64,000 nt of DNA from Epiperipatus broadwayi (Eukaryota; Onychophora; Udeonychophora; Euonychophora; Peripatidae), in contig JAQFVV010012489.1 in assembly GCA_028023455.1 (NCBI GenBank), forward strand, positions 1,210,381-1,274,380, read 5' to 3'. Both the position numbers and the translations under genes were made by a program. Positions 25,489 through 37,834 of this stretch are shown here, in pieces. The first letter of the stretch is position 1. Each line of letters begins with the position of its first letter. A model generated the notes under the pieces. It saw nothing but the letters and a program-made list of their open reading frames with translations, had not been told where the DNA came from and searched no databases.

Positions 25489-28401
25489 CAGGGGTCACCA
25501 AACTTTTTTGATCATGGACCCCTATATAATTTTTCGAAATCTACATCAACCCCCATAAAAGTAATTTTCAGTTAATTAAAATAAAACTATCTATTAGGTA
25601 CTGTGTTTGTACATTTATTTTATGATTTTAAACATTTATTAAAGTAATTTTACATTGTGTAACAACAGATTTATGAAAAATATCTTAATGTTGAAATTTA
25701 AATACCTTAATATTTATTAAATAATAAGTAATTGTAATTCAAACTTAACTCGAAAACTTTGCGTGCAAAAATATACTTGTAAAATAATATAGGCACCATC
25801 AACTGCAAGGACACATGCTTCATGATCTCAAGAAAATGGAGCAATTAACCTTGAACTTTTCATAATTGCATATAATTAATTCACTTAGAGCTATGAAGAT
25901 GAGAGCACGTCTCTTGAAAGCGTTTGCATAATAGTATAATTTTATTTTGTTTTAAGTATAAAGTAGCTTTGCATTCAGGTGCAATAGCACCTATATTATT
26001 TTACAAGTATAATAAGTAATTATAAATAAGTAAAAATAATAAGTAAAGTAACTACAGTACTGCTTCTTAATTAATGAGATGGGTGTGCCTGGTGTTTCAT
26101 TGTAAGGTTCGCTATATTGGGTTCGAAATTGGTCAATTTTAATCTTAAATCCCCTCAAAACTCCACATTTAATTTATTTCTATTCTTAGTTAAGATTGAA
26201 TTTACATGACTGAAACCGGCTTCAACCATATAGGAACTTGGAAACGCCAGCATAAATGGCTGAGCTATTTCGTAAAGTTTTACATATTTTTGCATTATAT
26301 TTATATTTGTCTAAAATTTGCTTAATTCTAAACTTTTAAGAAGCATCTTTGCTTCAAGATCTGGTAATAATTCAGCAAGCTCATTAATTTGAGTGGAAAA
26401 TGTTGCAATAATCCATTCAGGGATGTCAATGTTTTCCAAATCAACAAAGCGCAGTTTAAAATCGTCGCTTAATTTTTGAAGATGACTTGTATATATTTTC
26501 AAGTCTGCTTCTTTTATTTCTAATTGTTGCAGATTTGAAAAATACTGATAATCCTTACATAGCAATAAAGATGTAAATAAATTTAATTTTACTTGGAAGC
26601 CTAACAGTATTGTCTGAGCTTGGATAATTGTTACATCTTTTCCTTGCTGCTTTGTTTGGACATCATTAAATTTTCCAAATAAGTCCGCTAAATAAAAAAT
26701 ATGGTTCTTATTGTTTTGGAGTTCATCACTCAGAACAGGATTTATTTCGCTGAGAAATTCTGTTGTGGAGTCAAATAACTCAATGAGCCATTGCAAGCAT
26801 ACACCTCTAGACAACCATCTAACTTCGGTGTGCAGAAGTAATTGGTTAAATACCTCATCATTTTCCTCACAAAGTTTGGAAAATAATCTTGATTTAAGAG
26901 GTTGGGCTTTAATTTGATTGATACACTTAATACAAAACTGTAAAGCTTTATGTAACTCTGGACTTAGATATTTTGCTATTAAGTTGTTTCTATGCAACAC
27001 ACAATGAATAGTATGTATACAGACACTTTTTATTTGAGAAATCTAGCAAAACCTTAGTAACATCCTACCATAGCAGGTGCACCATCTGTGGCTACTGCTA
27101 TTATATTTTCAAGTGGAATATCATATTTATTTAAATATTCTTGTAAACATCTAAAAATTGTCACTCATTTTCCATCAGTTTCAAGATATTTAGCAAATAA
27201 AAATTCATCAATGACTTGTCCTTTCATTTTACTGAAATATCTAACTTACACCATAAGAATAGCAGAAACACCAAAAACAGATTCATCAAGTTGAATAGAG
27301 AACTTGCAATTTTTTATCTCTGAAACTACCATATTTTCTATTTCCTCTGCCATTTCATCAATATGCCGTTTTATAGAATTTGCACTTAATGGCAAGGACT
27401 TTAAAACATTAATGGAGTCTTTTTTCATTACATTCTCAATGACATCTTTAATTGCAGGTATAACAATTTCTTCAGTGAGTGTGTGTGGTTTTCCCCTCTT
27501 TGCTATATTAAGTGAAATCTTGAACAAAGCTATTAATTCCTTCAGTTTTAACTTCAGTAGACTGCTTCATAAAACTTTTTATAGTTGGTCAACATGTGAC
27601 TTTTTCTTTAAGTTTTTTGAAAAATTCAATTTTTTTTTATCTGAGTGAACCCTGTCAAGATGATCTTTCATTTTTGACTGTTTCATGTAGTCATTTCCAA
27701 AACTTTTTTCACATAGAAGACACATAGGAATCATTTCATTTGTTGGTGAACATATAAATCCAAATTTAAAAAAATCCAATGAATAATACCGACATTTCTT
27801 TTTAAAAATTGAAGCAGCCATTTTTTAATTAGGGTTCTATAAATAAGTTAAAAATAAGTTGGTATACTATACTAATCCATATTATTAATACTTACCTTCT
27901 TTTTTACATGTATTGATAATTAAAATTGATATCTAAACGAAACGAATAGTTTTATAGAAACTATAACTAATTATCCAATACTATAAAAGTAATAATAATG
28001 ACACTGCAAATATTTAACACTGTTCACAATTTGCAAAGATAGCTGAAACTGCGTATGATATTTGCGTTTGTAACATCAATGTTCGTGACATTTGGACAAG
28101 TGCACATATGCATATGACTCATAAGCCAGAAGTGCAGAGTTCACGCCACTGCATGCTGGTATGTAAATACTTGTTTCACTGGAATAAATATATATTTATT
28201 AATTTATTTTCTATAAAGAAACTGATATTAAGTCAACTATGAAAACATTCACAAATTTTACATACACAGTTAGGTATGTGTGATTTGCATATTAAGAATT
28301 GTTTTTCCTTCGACCCCCAATCAACCCCCTGACTCAGATCGACCCCTACTTTTGTTAAATAGACCCCTGGGGGTCTATATAGACCCCTTTGACAACCTCA
28401 G
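25489..28401 (-). mobile_element. Complete but inactive hAT transposon (Buster/ZBED5-like)
   Basis: This DNA transposon of about 2.9 kb is bounded by short imperfect inverted repeats: CAGGGGTCACCAAA at the left, and the reverse complement of the right end reads CTGAGGTTGTCAAA. The subterminal regions repeat GACCCC-type motifs on both sides. The 8-bp TSDs are at 25481-25488 and 28402-28409. The interior carries one minus-strand transposase pseudogene. One side of the pseudogene keeps about 580 bases of non-coding sequence. The element is intact end to end but its gene is dead, so it could move only with transposase supplied elsewhere. Confidence 0.9.
26071..27821 (-). pseudogene. hAT transposase pseudogene, ZBED5/FAM200/SCAND3-like
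   Basis: Read on the minus strand from the ATG at 27821, it opens with a BED-type zinc finger (M-C-L-L-C-E-K near 27730; H-L-D-R-V-H near 27655). It then has the family block H-T-L-T-E-E (about 27480). The first catalytic Asp lies in Q-L-D-E-S (about 27290) and the second in V-A-T-D-G-A-P-A-M (about 27080). Next come H-T-E-V-R-W-L-S-R-G (about 26820) and the C-terminal dimerisation block with the third acidic residue, Y-M-V-E-A-G-F-S (about 26215). It ends at a TAA at 26071-26073 after H-Q-A-H-P-S-H. Breaks: in-frame stops at 27579 and again a few codons later, several stops between 27060 and 27255, one frameshift between about 27000 and 27060, a stop at 26311-26313 (probably a lost Trp), and one near 26155. 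The domain order of a full transposase is otherwise kept. Confidence 0.9.
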
Positions 28402-28409
28402 TTGTAGGG
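28402..28409. repeat. Right target-site duplication of the hAT element
   Basis: TTGTAGGG follows the right terminus and matches the left duplication at seven of eight positions. Confidence 0.85.
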
Positions 28410-31155
28410 TAACAATACACCGCTTTATTAAATTAAGATTATATTTTTTATTTTGCTCCAAGCTGATTTCTAATTTAAATTAAATGTCACTTTTATTTAT
28501 TGAAATGTTGGCAGTTGTGTATTTTATTATTTAAACAAGCTGGAAAATATTTAATTATACATTCAGATTCATACTATTTATAATTTATTGTATAATTTAA
28601 AATGAATAAATATTCATGCAACCTATGTAATCTCCACGTGAAAAAAAATATTTATGATACCTAGAATAATTTTTTCATTTAATTCATGAAATAAATTAAA
28701 AACAACATAACTCTTTAAAGTCTCGACTTAATAAAATGTAAAAGAAAAATGTATTAAAAAGTTTTTATTAGAGAAATCAAAACATTTTCCGTACGTTAAG
28801 TTCTCCGTTTAGTTCTTAATTGTCATTGACTAGTAAAAAGCTTGAAGATCAAATAATATTACCTGATTTTTTATCATTTTTATTTAAATGAAACCAAGTT
28901 CATAATATCAATCTATTGTAAGGCAAACTAATTAATGATTATCAGATGATAATATATTTAAATCACCATCCACAGACCAGCTTTAGATTTTTGCTCTTAA
29001 GTATTAAAATTCGAAACTAGAAATAAAATAGTAATATATTTATTAACCAGCTTCTCCAAGCCTGAAAGTTCGAAATACCCTAAGATTTAAAGCCAAGCTG
29101 GCTCGTTTGAACAATTATATAGGTCATTAATTATATATTTTAGTTAGTGCTTTATTAACAATAAATATTTTTATTACCTGGCTAGAAATTACTCAATTTT
29201 ATTATTGATGTCATTAGAGAAGAAAATGAAAATGAAAACATTTGTTGTTATTAAAATTTTTAGCCAGAGCAAATAGGTGCTTACAATTCATAAAAAAATG
29301 TGATGACTAAAATACACATAACTTCTGATCTGGAGACAAGATTTATACAACTGTTCAAGTATGTTGACTTGGTTTTAAAATTTTAGAGTCAAATGGAGTT
29401 AAAAATGATAACTAGATGGATAACTGGATTGATTCCAGCTTGAAATCAAGCTTCGGAATGAAGTCAGAAGCTAAAAAATAGTCTGAAAATGGAGAAATTA
29501 AGTGCATTTTTATCTAATAATTATGATTAATCAGCCTTACTATAGATGACTTCAGAGTTGAATACAAGTTTATGTTCATTTAAATTAATATACATAGAAA
29601 TATAAAGGCTTCATGTCTCAGTTGTTAGCAAATTTATTGCCAAATCCATCACTTAGGATTTGAATCTAGATCAAATTATTGAAATTTCTTTAGATTTCAA
29701 GCAATTTTTAGATAACTTTCTTAGCTAATCACCACCCACTTATTCTAAATGCATATGAAGCTAATTTTTTAGTTAAAAGTAGAACAGAAATGGAGTCTTA
29801 AAACCTCTGTTGTTTAAGTCTAGTAGTAATGTCTTCCTCTTTGAAGTTGCTCTTGGAAAAGCTATTAGCAATACCTTTGCTCATGCAGTAAACTATTCGA
29901 AGACTGATTTACTAATGCATATTTATGTAAAAAATAGTCCAACATCAGTTCTTTAATTATAACATAATTGCATTAATTCTATAATGATTACTGAAATTAA
30001 TGCAGTTAATTGAGTTTCACTATCTAGACTTGTGAAAATACACTGAACCCAGTAGAGGACATTTACTTGCTCTAATCCATGCATTATGACAATTTAAAAT
30101 AATACATTATAAAAGTAATTATTTTAGTAAAAGTTGATACGCTACACTTAAATAAGCTTTAGGTTTATAAGATAACAATAGAATGACAATCATTAACAAA
30201 TCACTGTTTTTTAATATTAAGCAAGAGTAATGATAATAGACAAATGCGTTAATGGTAGCAGTGTGTAAGATAAGGTCATGTAATGGCTTGTTGGTTATGT
30301 AATGTCAATTTATAACTATGACCAGCGTTTCAGATGATGATGTTTTTCAATTAATATTTATTACCACAGCATGGGTTTTGAACATAACTTAAACCAATTG
30401 TATGAAAGAAGATTTGACAATAGTAATATACAATTATTCAAAAGAGATTATTAATTGAAGAGCAATTCAACAACTCACAAGTAAAGGTGTGTACATTTAA
30501 ATCTAATTATAAGTAATAAACTAAATATATGAGCTATAAAATTATGGGTATTTTATATTTATCTGTAAATAACTACATACACATCCTTGATCCAAAAAGT
30601 TATTGAGATCACTATGTGTAATTATATTTCTGTGATACGATTATTCTCATTTGTTATAATAAAAAAGTTTGTCTTGAAAACTAAGTGGCGCATTGCATGC
30701 TATATGAAGTAAGAAGAAAAAACTAGTGGTAACATTATATATCAAGTTCAGTTAGCACATGTGAGATGTATTATAAATATTAATTTGATAAAAGAAATAA
30801 AATGGTATAATATTTTGTTTGATTGTAAAAGGAATTTTTATTTGCATTTTTTCAAAAAATTGAAATATAAATCTTGTAAGAATTCTGGAACTAAATTTGA
30901 ATTTTTTTTGTTACTTATTTTACAGCTTAATAAAAAATGAAACTGTTGTATAAAAAACAAAACAAAAGCATGAGTATAATTATGAGGATTATTATAGAAG
31001 TATTTTAAATTAATTTTAAAAAAGTTGTCTATATATATTTTTTGACAATTCATTTTCATAATATTTTCTGTCATCTTTTGCTTTTTCATCTTTCTAATTC
31101 ATATTTTCTACTCTTGACAAATAAATAATTTAAAAACACGGAGCAAAAAAAAAAG
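28410..31155. other. AT-rich sequence, no gene seen
   Basis: About 2.7 kb without recognisable genes or repeats. The minus frame at 30838-31089 is low-complexity and judged chance. Confidence 0.5.
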
Positions 31156-31811
31156 GGTACTTGTGCATTTTCAGTAAACCAAGATGGCAGCTTGTATTTT
31201 TGATAAATCTACAGTTTTGAGGGCTTATAATCTACTGAAGATGTGTTAGTTGTTAAATTAAAACAAAATGAATAAATCATTTGTTAAATTAAAAAACAAA
31301 ATTGCTAAATGTCTTTAAGAAGCTTTAATTCAATTTTTTATGCATAATATGAGAAGCAATGAGACCTTCTTAACATTGTAGTACTTTGGTTCAATTCAAT
31401 GTGATTCTTTTTGTCAGCATTTTTTTTGGTAAATTGTCATAATGATAAAAATTTGGGATTTTCTTGGCACAGAATATGATGGAGTGGACTATTTCCAAAG
31501 ACCCAAGATCCAGCTTTTCTGAAAAATGAGGGTTAATGGTCATAATATGATTGCACACCACCTAGACATAAATGAAGTGTAAATATTGCATTTATATTTT
31601 TTTTCCATTTTTTTGCTAATGAATTAATCCACTAACACACACACAAAAAAAATAAACTGTAAACATTGGAATTAATTTTTTCACCATCATTTCTTTTTTA
31701 AAATAACAGTAATAAAAAATAAACTGTAAATATTAAATATAACATTTTCTCGCTGGTATTTTTTGTATACATGAACTGCCATCTTGGTATACTGCAAAAT
31801 TCACAAGTACC
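31156..31811. repeat. MITE-like element with about 35-bp inverted termini
   Basis: The left end GGTACTTGTGCATTTTCAG ... ACCAAGATGGCAG (31156-31190) pairs with the right end CTGCCATCTTGGT ... TTCACAAGTACC (31776-31811); they match at about 31 of 36 positions. The roughly 585-bp interior is AT-rich with no open frame. Size and structure fit a non-autonomous DNA transposon. No clear TSD could be assigned, so the superfamily is unknown. Confidence 0.65.
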
Positions 31812-31945
31812 AAAACAGTGAACTCAAAATTCAACAAAGCAATATAGATTTAACAAATAAAATTTGCTCTCTCTCTTCATCTTATAGGTAGATGGATCGT
31901 CAAATGTATGAGTTTTTTATTTATATCATAAATATGAACCTAAAT
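31812..31945. other. Spacer, no feature
   Basis: Short AT-rich spacer with a CT-rich run (CTCTCTCTTC) at about 31870. Confidence 0.4.
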
Positions 31946-31973
31946 ACACTGTAAGGCTTACACATACCTGCAC
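31946..31973 (+). repeat. Family R repeat, left part split by LINE insertion
   Basis: CACTGTAAGGCTTACACATACC and the following CTGCAC correspond to the start of family R at 16805 (CCCTGTACAGGCTTACACAC...CTGCAC). The continuation of the repeat resumes at 34914 after the LINE. Confidence 0.65.
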
Positions 31974-34913
31974 ATTCCCAGGAGGCTGTAAAGTCACCAA
32001 CCAAGGCAGCGGTTGGTGGCCAAAGGTGGAGGGTGCTAAGAATCCTCTGATTGTGGACCCAGGCTGCCATTTGATGATGACTTTTTATTTAGGTACTTAC
32101 AACTGCAGATCACTTTCAAGTGAAGGAAGATTGCAAGAATTAGAAGAAGAACTGTCTTATGTTAAATGGGACATTATTGGACTTTGTGAAGTTAGAAGAA
32201 AAGGTGAAGAAACAATTGATTTAAAAAGTGGACATATACTCTATTATAAAGGCACACATATTGGAAATACAAGTGGAGTAGGATTCATTATAAATAAAAA
32301 GGGGAAGAACAATTTGTGGAGATTGATGGTGTATCAGACAGAGTGGCAAGATTAGTTATACAACTTAATAGCAGATACCAAATGCAGATAATTCAGGTTT
32401 ATGCCCCAACAAGTTCTCATAGTGATGAAGTAGTAGAAGATTTTTATATGGATGTACAAAAGGCTTTTGATCAGAGTAAACAACATTTTAAAATTGTTAT
32501 GGGAGACTTTAATGCTAGAATTGGTAGACAAATGAAAGATGAAATTGCTGTAGGTAATTTTGGTTATGGTAATAGAAATGAGAGAGGACATAGACTTGTG
32601 GAGTTTGCAGAAAAAGAAAAACTTTATATTATGAATTCATATTTTGAGAAAAATGTTAAAAGGAAATGGACATGGAAGCATCCAAATGAAGGTACAGCAG
32701 AATTGGATTATATTTTGACTAACAGGAAATACATATTTCAAGATAGTAATGTTCTTAAGAAATTTAACACAGGAAGTGATCATCGATTAGTAAGGTGTAA
32801 GTTACGTGTTAATGTAAAACTAGAGAGACAAAAATTATTAAGAAAAACAATATTTACAGTTGATATTCCTAATCTTCAGAAACATTCTAATGAATTTAAA
32901 TTAGAACTTACAAATAGGTTTCAAGTGTTAGTAGATTTTGAACATGATTCAGATTTGAATGAAATTAATATGAAAATAACTGATACACTTTTAAAAACTG
33001 CAACAAAGATAGCTGGTAGAAAAAAGCAGCAATTGACTAATAAAATTTCTACTGAGACTAGAGAATTTATGAAGAAAAGAAGAAATATGAAGATATACAA
33101 AAATGATGTATTAAAAAGAATTGAATATCTCGAATTTTGTAAAATGGTACGGAAAAGAGTTGAAAATGATATAAGAAAGTATAACTGTGAAATAGCAAGG
33201 AAAGCTGTAGAAGAAAATAAAAGACTCAAGAATGTTAAACAACATTTTGGTATTGGTAGGAAATTTCTATCTGCAATAAGAAAAAAAATGGAATTATTAC
33301 TAAAAAGAGAGATGACATCATGAAATTGGTAGAAGATTTTTATCAAGAATTATATAGTAATAAAGAACAAGTACCTCCTATATCTATTACATCTTCCGAA
33401 TTGCCCAGAATTTTAAATGAAGAAGTGAGACATGCAATTAAATGTATGAAGAAAGGAAAGGCTCCAGGAAATGATGGAATTATAATTGATATATTAAAAG
33501 AAGCAGGTGAAGAAATAGAAACAATTTTAGCAAAGTTATATACCAAATGTCTAAATGATAAAGATGTACCAGAAGATTGGAAGAATGCAGTAATAATATT
33601 AATATTTAAAAAAGGTGATAAAGAAGATATTAGAAATTACAGCCCTATCAGCCTTTTATCAGTTTTATATAAAATTTTTACCAAGATAATTACAACTCAT
33701 CTACAGAGAACTTTGGATTTCCACCAACCAAGAGAACAAGCTGGATTTAAAAGTGGTTTTAGTACAATAGATCATATCCAGGTATTGAGGGAAATCATAG
33801 AAAGGACAAATGAATATGAGTTGTCATTATGTTTTGGATTTGTAGATTATGAAAAAGCATTCGATTCTATACACATTTCTTCAGTGATTAAAGCATTGGA
33901 TCATCAAGGTATAGATCCAGGATATTGTCATATTTTAAAGAATATTTATAAAAATGCAACAGCAACAATTAGATTACATAATGATACTGGAAAAATCAAC
34001 ATTGAGAAAGGTGTAAGACAAGGTGACTCAATATCTCCAAAACTTTTTACAGCAGTGCTGCAAGAAGTATTTTGTGGATTAAAATGGGAAACTAAAGGAG
34101 TGAAAGTAAATGGAGAGTTTTTAAGTCATTTAGATTTCGCAGATGATGTAGTTGTTTTTGCAAATAATGCTTCAGAGCTGCAGGAAATGTTGCAGGAGTT
34201 AGCAGATGAAAGTAGAAAAGTAGGACTAAAGATAAATGTTAAAAAGACTAAAGTAATGTTTAATCGATTTGCTCAAAATATGAAAATAAAGATTGATTAT
34301 GAAGAATTAGAAGAAGTTAACAGTTACAAATACCTTGGTCAGATTATTAATACAGATGGAAACATAATGGAGGAAATTAATCATAGAATTAAACTTGGTT
34401 GGAGTGCTTTTGGTAGAAATAACTTGATACTAAAAGGAAATATGCCTATGTGTTTGAAAAGGATGGTTTTTAACAAATGTGTTTTACCAGTTCTTACTTA
34501 TGGATCTGAGACTTGGACACTTAATAGAAGAGCAATACAGAGACTTCAGACCACTCAAAGGAGTATGGAGAGATGTATGTTGGGAGTAACAAGAAGAGAT
34601 CGAAAACGCAATGTATGGGTAAGACAACAAACAGGTGTTAGTGACCTTATTGAAAAAATTAAAAGATTGAAATGGAGTTGGGCTGGACATATTTCTAGAA
34701 GAGATGATAATAGATGGACAATTGAAATTTTAAACTGGATTCCAAGAGATTGTAAAAGACCCAGAAAGAGACCACATGTGAGATGGATGGATGAAATAAG
34801 GAAATGTGCAGGGGTGTTGTGGAGAAGAGAAGCTAAAGATCGGAGAAGATGGATTAAACTTGGAGAGACCTTCATCCTGCAGTGGATTGATAATGGTTGA
34901 TAATGATGATGAT
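31974..34913 (+). mobile_element. Near-complete RTE-type LINE (non-LTR retrotransposon)
   Basis: An element of about 2.94 kb with a short GC-richer 5' leader (ATTCCCAGGAGGCTG...), one long endonuclease-reverse transcriptase coding region broken by two frameshifts, a very short 3' UTR, and a tail of GATAATGATGATGAT type. Simple repeats of this kind end many RTE elements. It sits inside a family R repeat. It is the best-preserved element in the window, and a much older 3' fragment of the same family lies at 10014-11282. Confidence 0.9.
32074..34900 (+). pseudogene. RTE-type endonuclease-reverse transcriptase, two frameshifts
   Basis: The ATG at 32074 (M-M-T-F-Y-L-G-T-Y-N) starts the endonuclease; a GTG at 32026 in the same frame is less likely. 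Apurinic-endonuclease-type motifs: G-T-Y-N-C-R-S, G-L-C-E-V-R-R, V-Y-A-P-T-S-S-H, M-G-D-F-N-A-R-I-G (about 32499) and G-S-D-H-R-L-V (about 32776). Reverse transcriptase motifs: A-P-G-N-D-G, motif A D-Y-E-K-A-F-D-S, G-V-R-Q-G-D-S-I-S-P, and catalytic F-A-D-D at 34136-34147. A typical W-A-G-H-I-S-R-R-D-D-N-R-W tail ends at the TGA near 34898. The frame changes at AAAAAGGGG (32296-32304) and at a run of eight A (33281-33288). Total length would be about 940 residues, normal for the family. All visible catalytic residues remain, so inactivation looks recent, or the shifts could be sequencing errors in homopolymers. Confidence 0.9.
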
Positions 34914-35240
34914 AGAGTTCAAACTCAGACTTTTACATGACCTCAACTCTCCAAGCCATCTTATATTGCTGACCCACCTGATCACACACATATTGAAAAG
35001 ATAAATAATCACCAATATACATATTTTATGCTAAACCAGAAATCATCAGTTGGTCCAGATTAATATCTCCACACATATATACAATCAGTGCTCATCTTTA
35101 TATTAAGATAGACAATCTTCATACTTTACTGGACAGACTTCCAACTACTCCAACCTACAACTCTTCATCCATCCATTTTATTGAAAATCTGATGATGGAA
35201 CGTTCAAAGCCCATGTTAGTGCCAATGTTGTCATCCTACC
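34914..35240 (+). repeat. Family R repeat, right part after the LINE
   Basis: It resumes at GAGTTCAAACTCAGAC and runs through CTCAACTCTCCAAGCCATC, AAAAGATAAATAATCACC, GTTGGTCCAGATTAATATC and TTAAGATAGACAATCTTC to a CATCCATCC block. This order matches the copy at 39548-39935. Confidence 0.75.
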
Positions 35241-36663
35241 CATGTTGACCGTTAGTCATTCTGACTCCTCATGTACTGGAGAATAATTCATTTATATACC
35301 TTAACTAACTTAAATTCTTAAGAATTTCTATCTAATGCTTGTTTATCTTTGTAATTTATAATTAAGTAAACTATCTGGAAGGGGTAATTACTTTCATTGG
35401 AAAAATAGTCTTCAGAGTAATTCTTTAGCGCTAAATACATGTGATAAAATTACTATTATATAATAAATGAATAATGTAATAGCAGCAAATTAAAATAATT
35501 GGGAAATGATAAATCTTTATATTTAAATGCTTTATTTAAGATAACTACTTTTAAATAGATAATATTTTATTACTTATAGAATTTTGAACAGTGTTAAATA
35601 AGTTTGTCTTATTGATAATCTTGCCTTCATATGCATTTGTGGTAGTATGTTTTTCTTGGGTTGCAGGTAAATTTAATATTGAATTTCTAGCTGAAATATT
35701 AAGTGATTTCTAAGAGAACTTTAAATATGAAATTAAGATCTTTGTTACATCATTATTTATTTATAGCTTGATAGATGTTTCTAAATCTTTTACTTGGATT
35801 CAGCAATTGAAAATAGTTTGTTATATCTATAGCTGTTTGAGAACTTGAAAAACAGATGCACAGCGGTTCAAAGATATATTTTGATGTCTGCTCATTTTGC
35901 AATATCTTTTGTGTTAAAGGTGGATTCTATTCTTTTATCTATCCCTACAACATTTGAGCTTTTTCAGCTATGCTCGTAACTGACTAAAATCTATCTGCCA
36001 CCATTTGTATATATTTGAACCTGTTTGTATAGATCTGAATCTATTTTTTTCAAAAGAAAATGTTCTGAGAATTGGTTTTACAATATTATACTTTTATGTT
36101 TGTACAGGGATTTATTCTTGTTTTCAGTAAAAACTTTAATCTCTTAATTAATTTAATTCATAAGAAAAACATGTATAACTTTACTTATAAAATAGAAAAT
36201 ACAAATTTTATTTAATTTACATGAAAGAAAATAAAAATGAACCATTCTTTTAAACGCTATAAAAGATTTGTCATCGATTTAATAAAAAAAAATCAGACTA
36301 TAAGAATTATTTAATTAAGAAAAATGTTTAAGAAAATTTAAAAGTAGCACTTAATGTCTCAATACATATATCTGATCGTCAAAATGTATGCACATATTAT
36401 AGTAATCTCATTAAGTTGTTATAACAATAATAAAAAATGCACTATGTCATTGTTTTCTTGTGCTTATATATAAATTGCATGTGCATTAAAGATGATAATA
36501 TATTGTATAAGAAAAACTAAAAAAAATGCCACTACCAGTATGTGTACATAATGCATAAGAACATTAAATGCAGTAACAGTATATGCTTCTAGAAATAAAT
36601 GCCAAATACAACTGATTTGCAACATCCATATAGACCCACTTATACCAAGATATAAAATCACAG
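35241..36663. other. AT-rich sequence, no gene seen
   Basis: No recognisable gene. The minus frame at 36464-36661 has no domain. Confidence 0.5.
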
Positions 36664-37095
36664 AAGCATCACATGATCACCACTTCTGATGCTTACACAA
36701 GCTCTTAAAACAGTAGCAAACTCTCCATACAATAGTGCCACTCAGAGCAAGGTTTAGTAACCAAAGACACCAAAATGTTGTGGATACCAAACTGTATTCA
36801 GATCTGTGTGCAATATAAGTGAATTATCTTGAATTGAAAATATTATTGTATTTTTATTTTGAACTTGTAGCTTTATAGTTAAATAAATAGGTATACTGGA
36901 GGGTAGCAGTAGCAGTGCTCTCCGATCCAAAGCCCCTCACTGATGAAAGCTACAAGCTAGAAACTAGTGTGATGATATTGAATGAATAGGCACAAGATAG
37001 GGATTTTATACACAAACTTTCTTGCAGCCAATGTTTACTACAACTTGCAGCTGTGTAGATCTATTGCATGGAGAGTTTTCTATTGTTTTATATTA
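36664..37095 (+). repeat. Fold-back family D, long version
   Basis: The left part starts CATCACATGATCACCACTTC and has AAACTCTCCATACAATAGTG. The right end has TGCATGGAGAGTTTTCTATTG. The extra middle segment ACCAAAGACACCAAAATG is shared with copies at about 38215 and, reversed, at about 43030. A hammerhead-like core (CTGATGA 36940-36946, GAAAC 36960-36964) lies in the spacer. The arms are strongly diverged here. Confidence 0.7.
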
Positions 37096-37099
37096 AAAT

Positions 37100-37834
37100 A
37101 TTGGAAAGATTCTTTTTTTTTCATGTGATATACTTATATATTATAAATGTATCGATAATAACTTGTACAAAAGAAAAATAAGCAACATATGAAAATATAA
37201 TCTTCCAAATAAACACATGTAGTTGTCATAGTAAAAATACATTTCTTTAAAAAAAATCAACCATTGTATATACGTTTAGCAATATCTAAATACAGTTTGC
37301 TGTTTAAAATTAATACAAATTATCGAATGATTAGTCACTTGAGATATCATATTTCATTTAAAAACTCAGCTCAATTCAGGCAATTTTGACTGTCCTGTTA
37401 TTTTAGATAACTGTACATCACTGGTTCATTATCTAAATCAAAAAAGACCAAATATCATCCTATAAAATAACTTTGTTTATTTTTTTTTTTGTTTTAATTA
37501 AGATATCGCAAAAATTGTATTGGATTATTTTTTTATTTTATTATTGAGGGTTATGAAAGATTTTTTTATATCTTAATAAAAGAAGAAGTGGGTGAAATTT
37601 GATTAGAAAATTGAAGTTAAAAAGTTTATTTTGATTCTTCCACAATCTGGATCTTTCAAACGAATGACCACCTATAAATAAAGAAATGGAAGAGAAGAAA
37701 TACTTTTTCGTTATTTCTTTTTAAACAAAATCTTTAATAGTACTACTATAGTACAAGACTTAAACTTCATATTCGTTTCAATTCCTAAAAATGTATGCTT
37801 TACTGTAAAAAAACCAACAGCAATATTTACAAAG
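37100..37834. other. AT-rich sequence, no gene seen
   Basis: Nothing recognised apart from homopolymer runs. Confidence 0.5.

Noticed and set aside
26711-27648. Plus-strand open frames at 26711, 27088 and 27304
   Set aside because: They are antisense shadows of the minus-strand hAT transposase pseudogene, whose motifs are unambiguous.
32352-34875. Minus-strand open frames at 32352, 32921, 33343, 34484 and 34555
   Set aside because: They are antisense shadows of the RTE endonuclease-reverse transcriptase.
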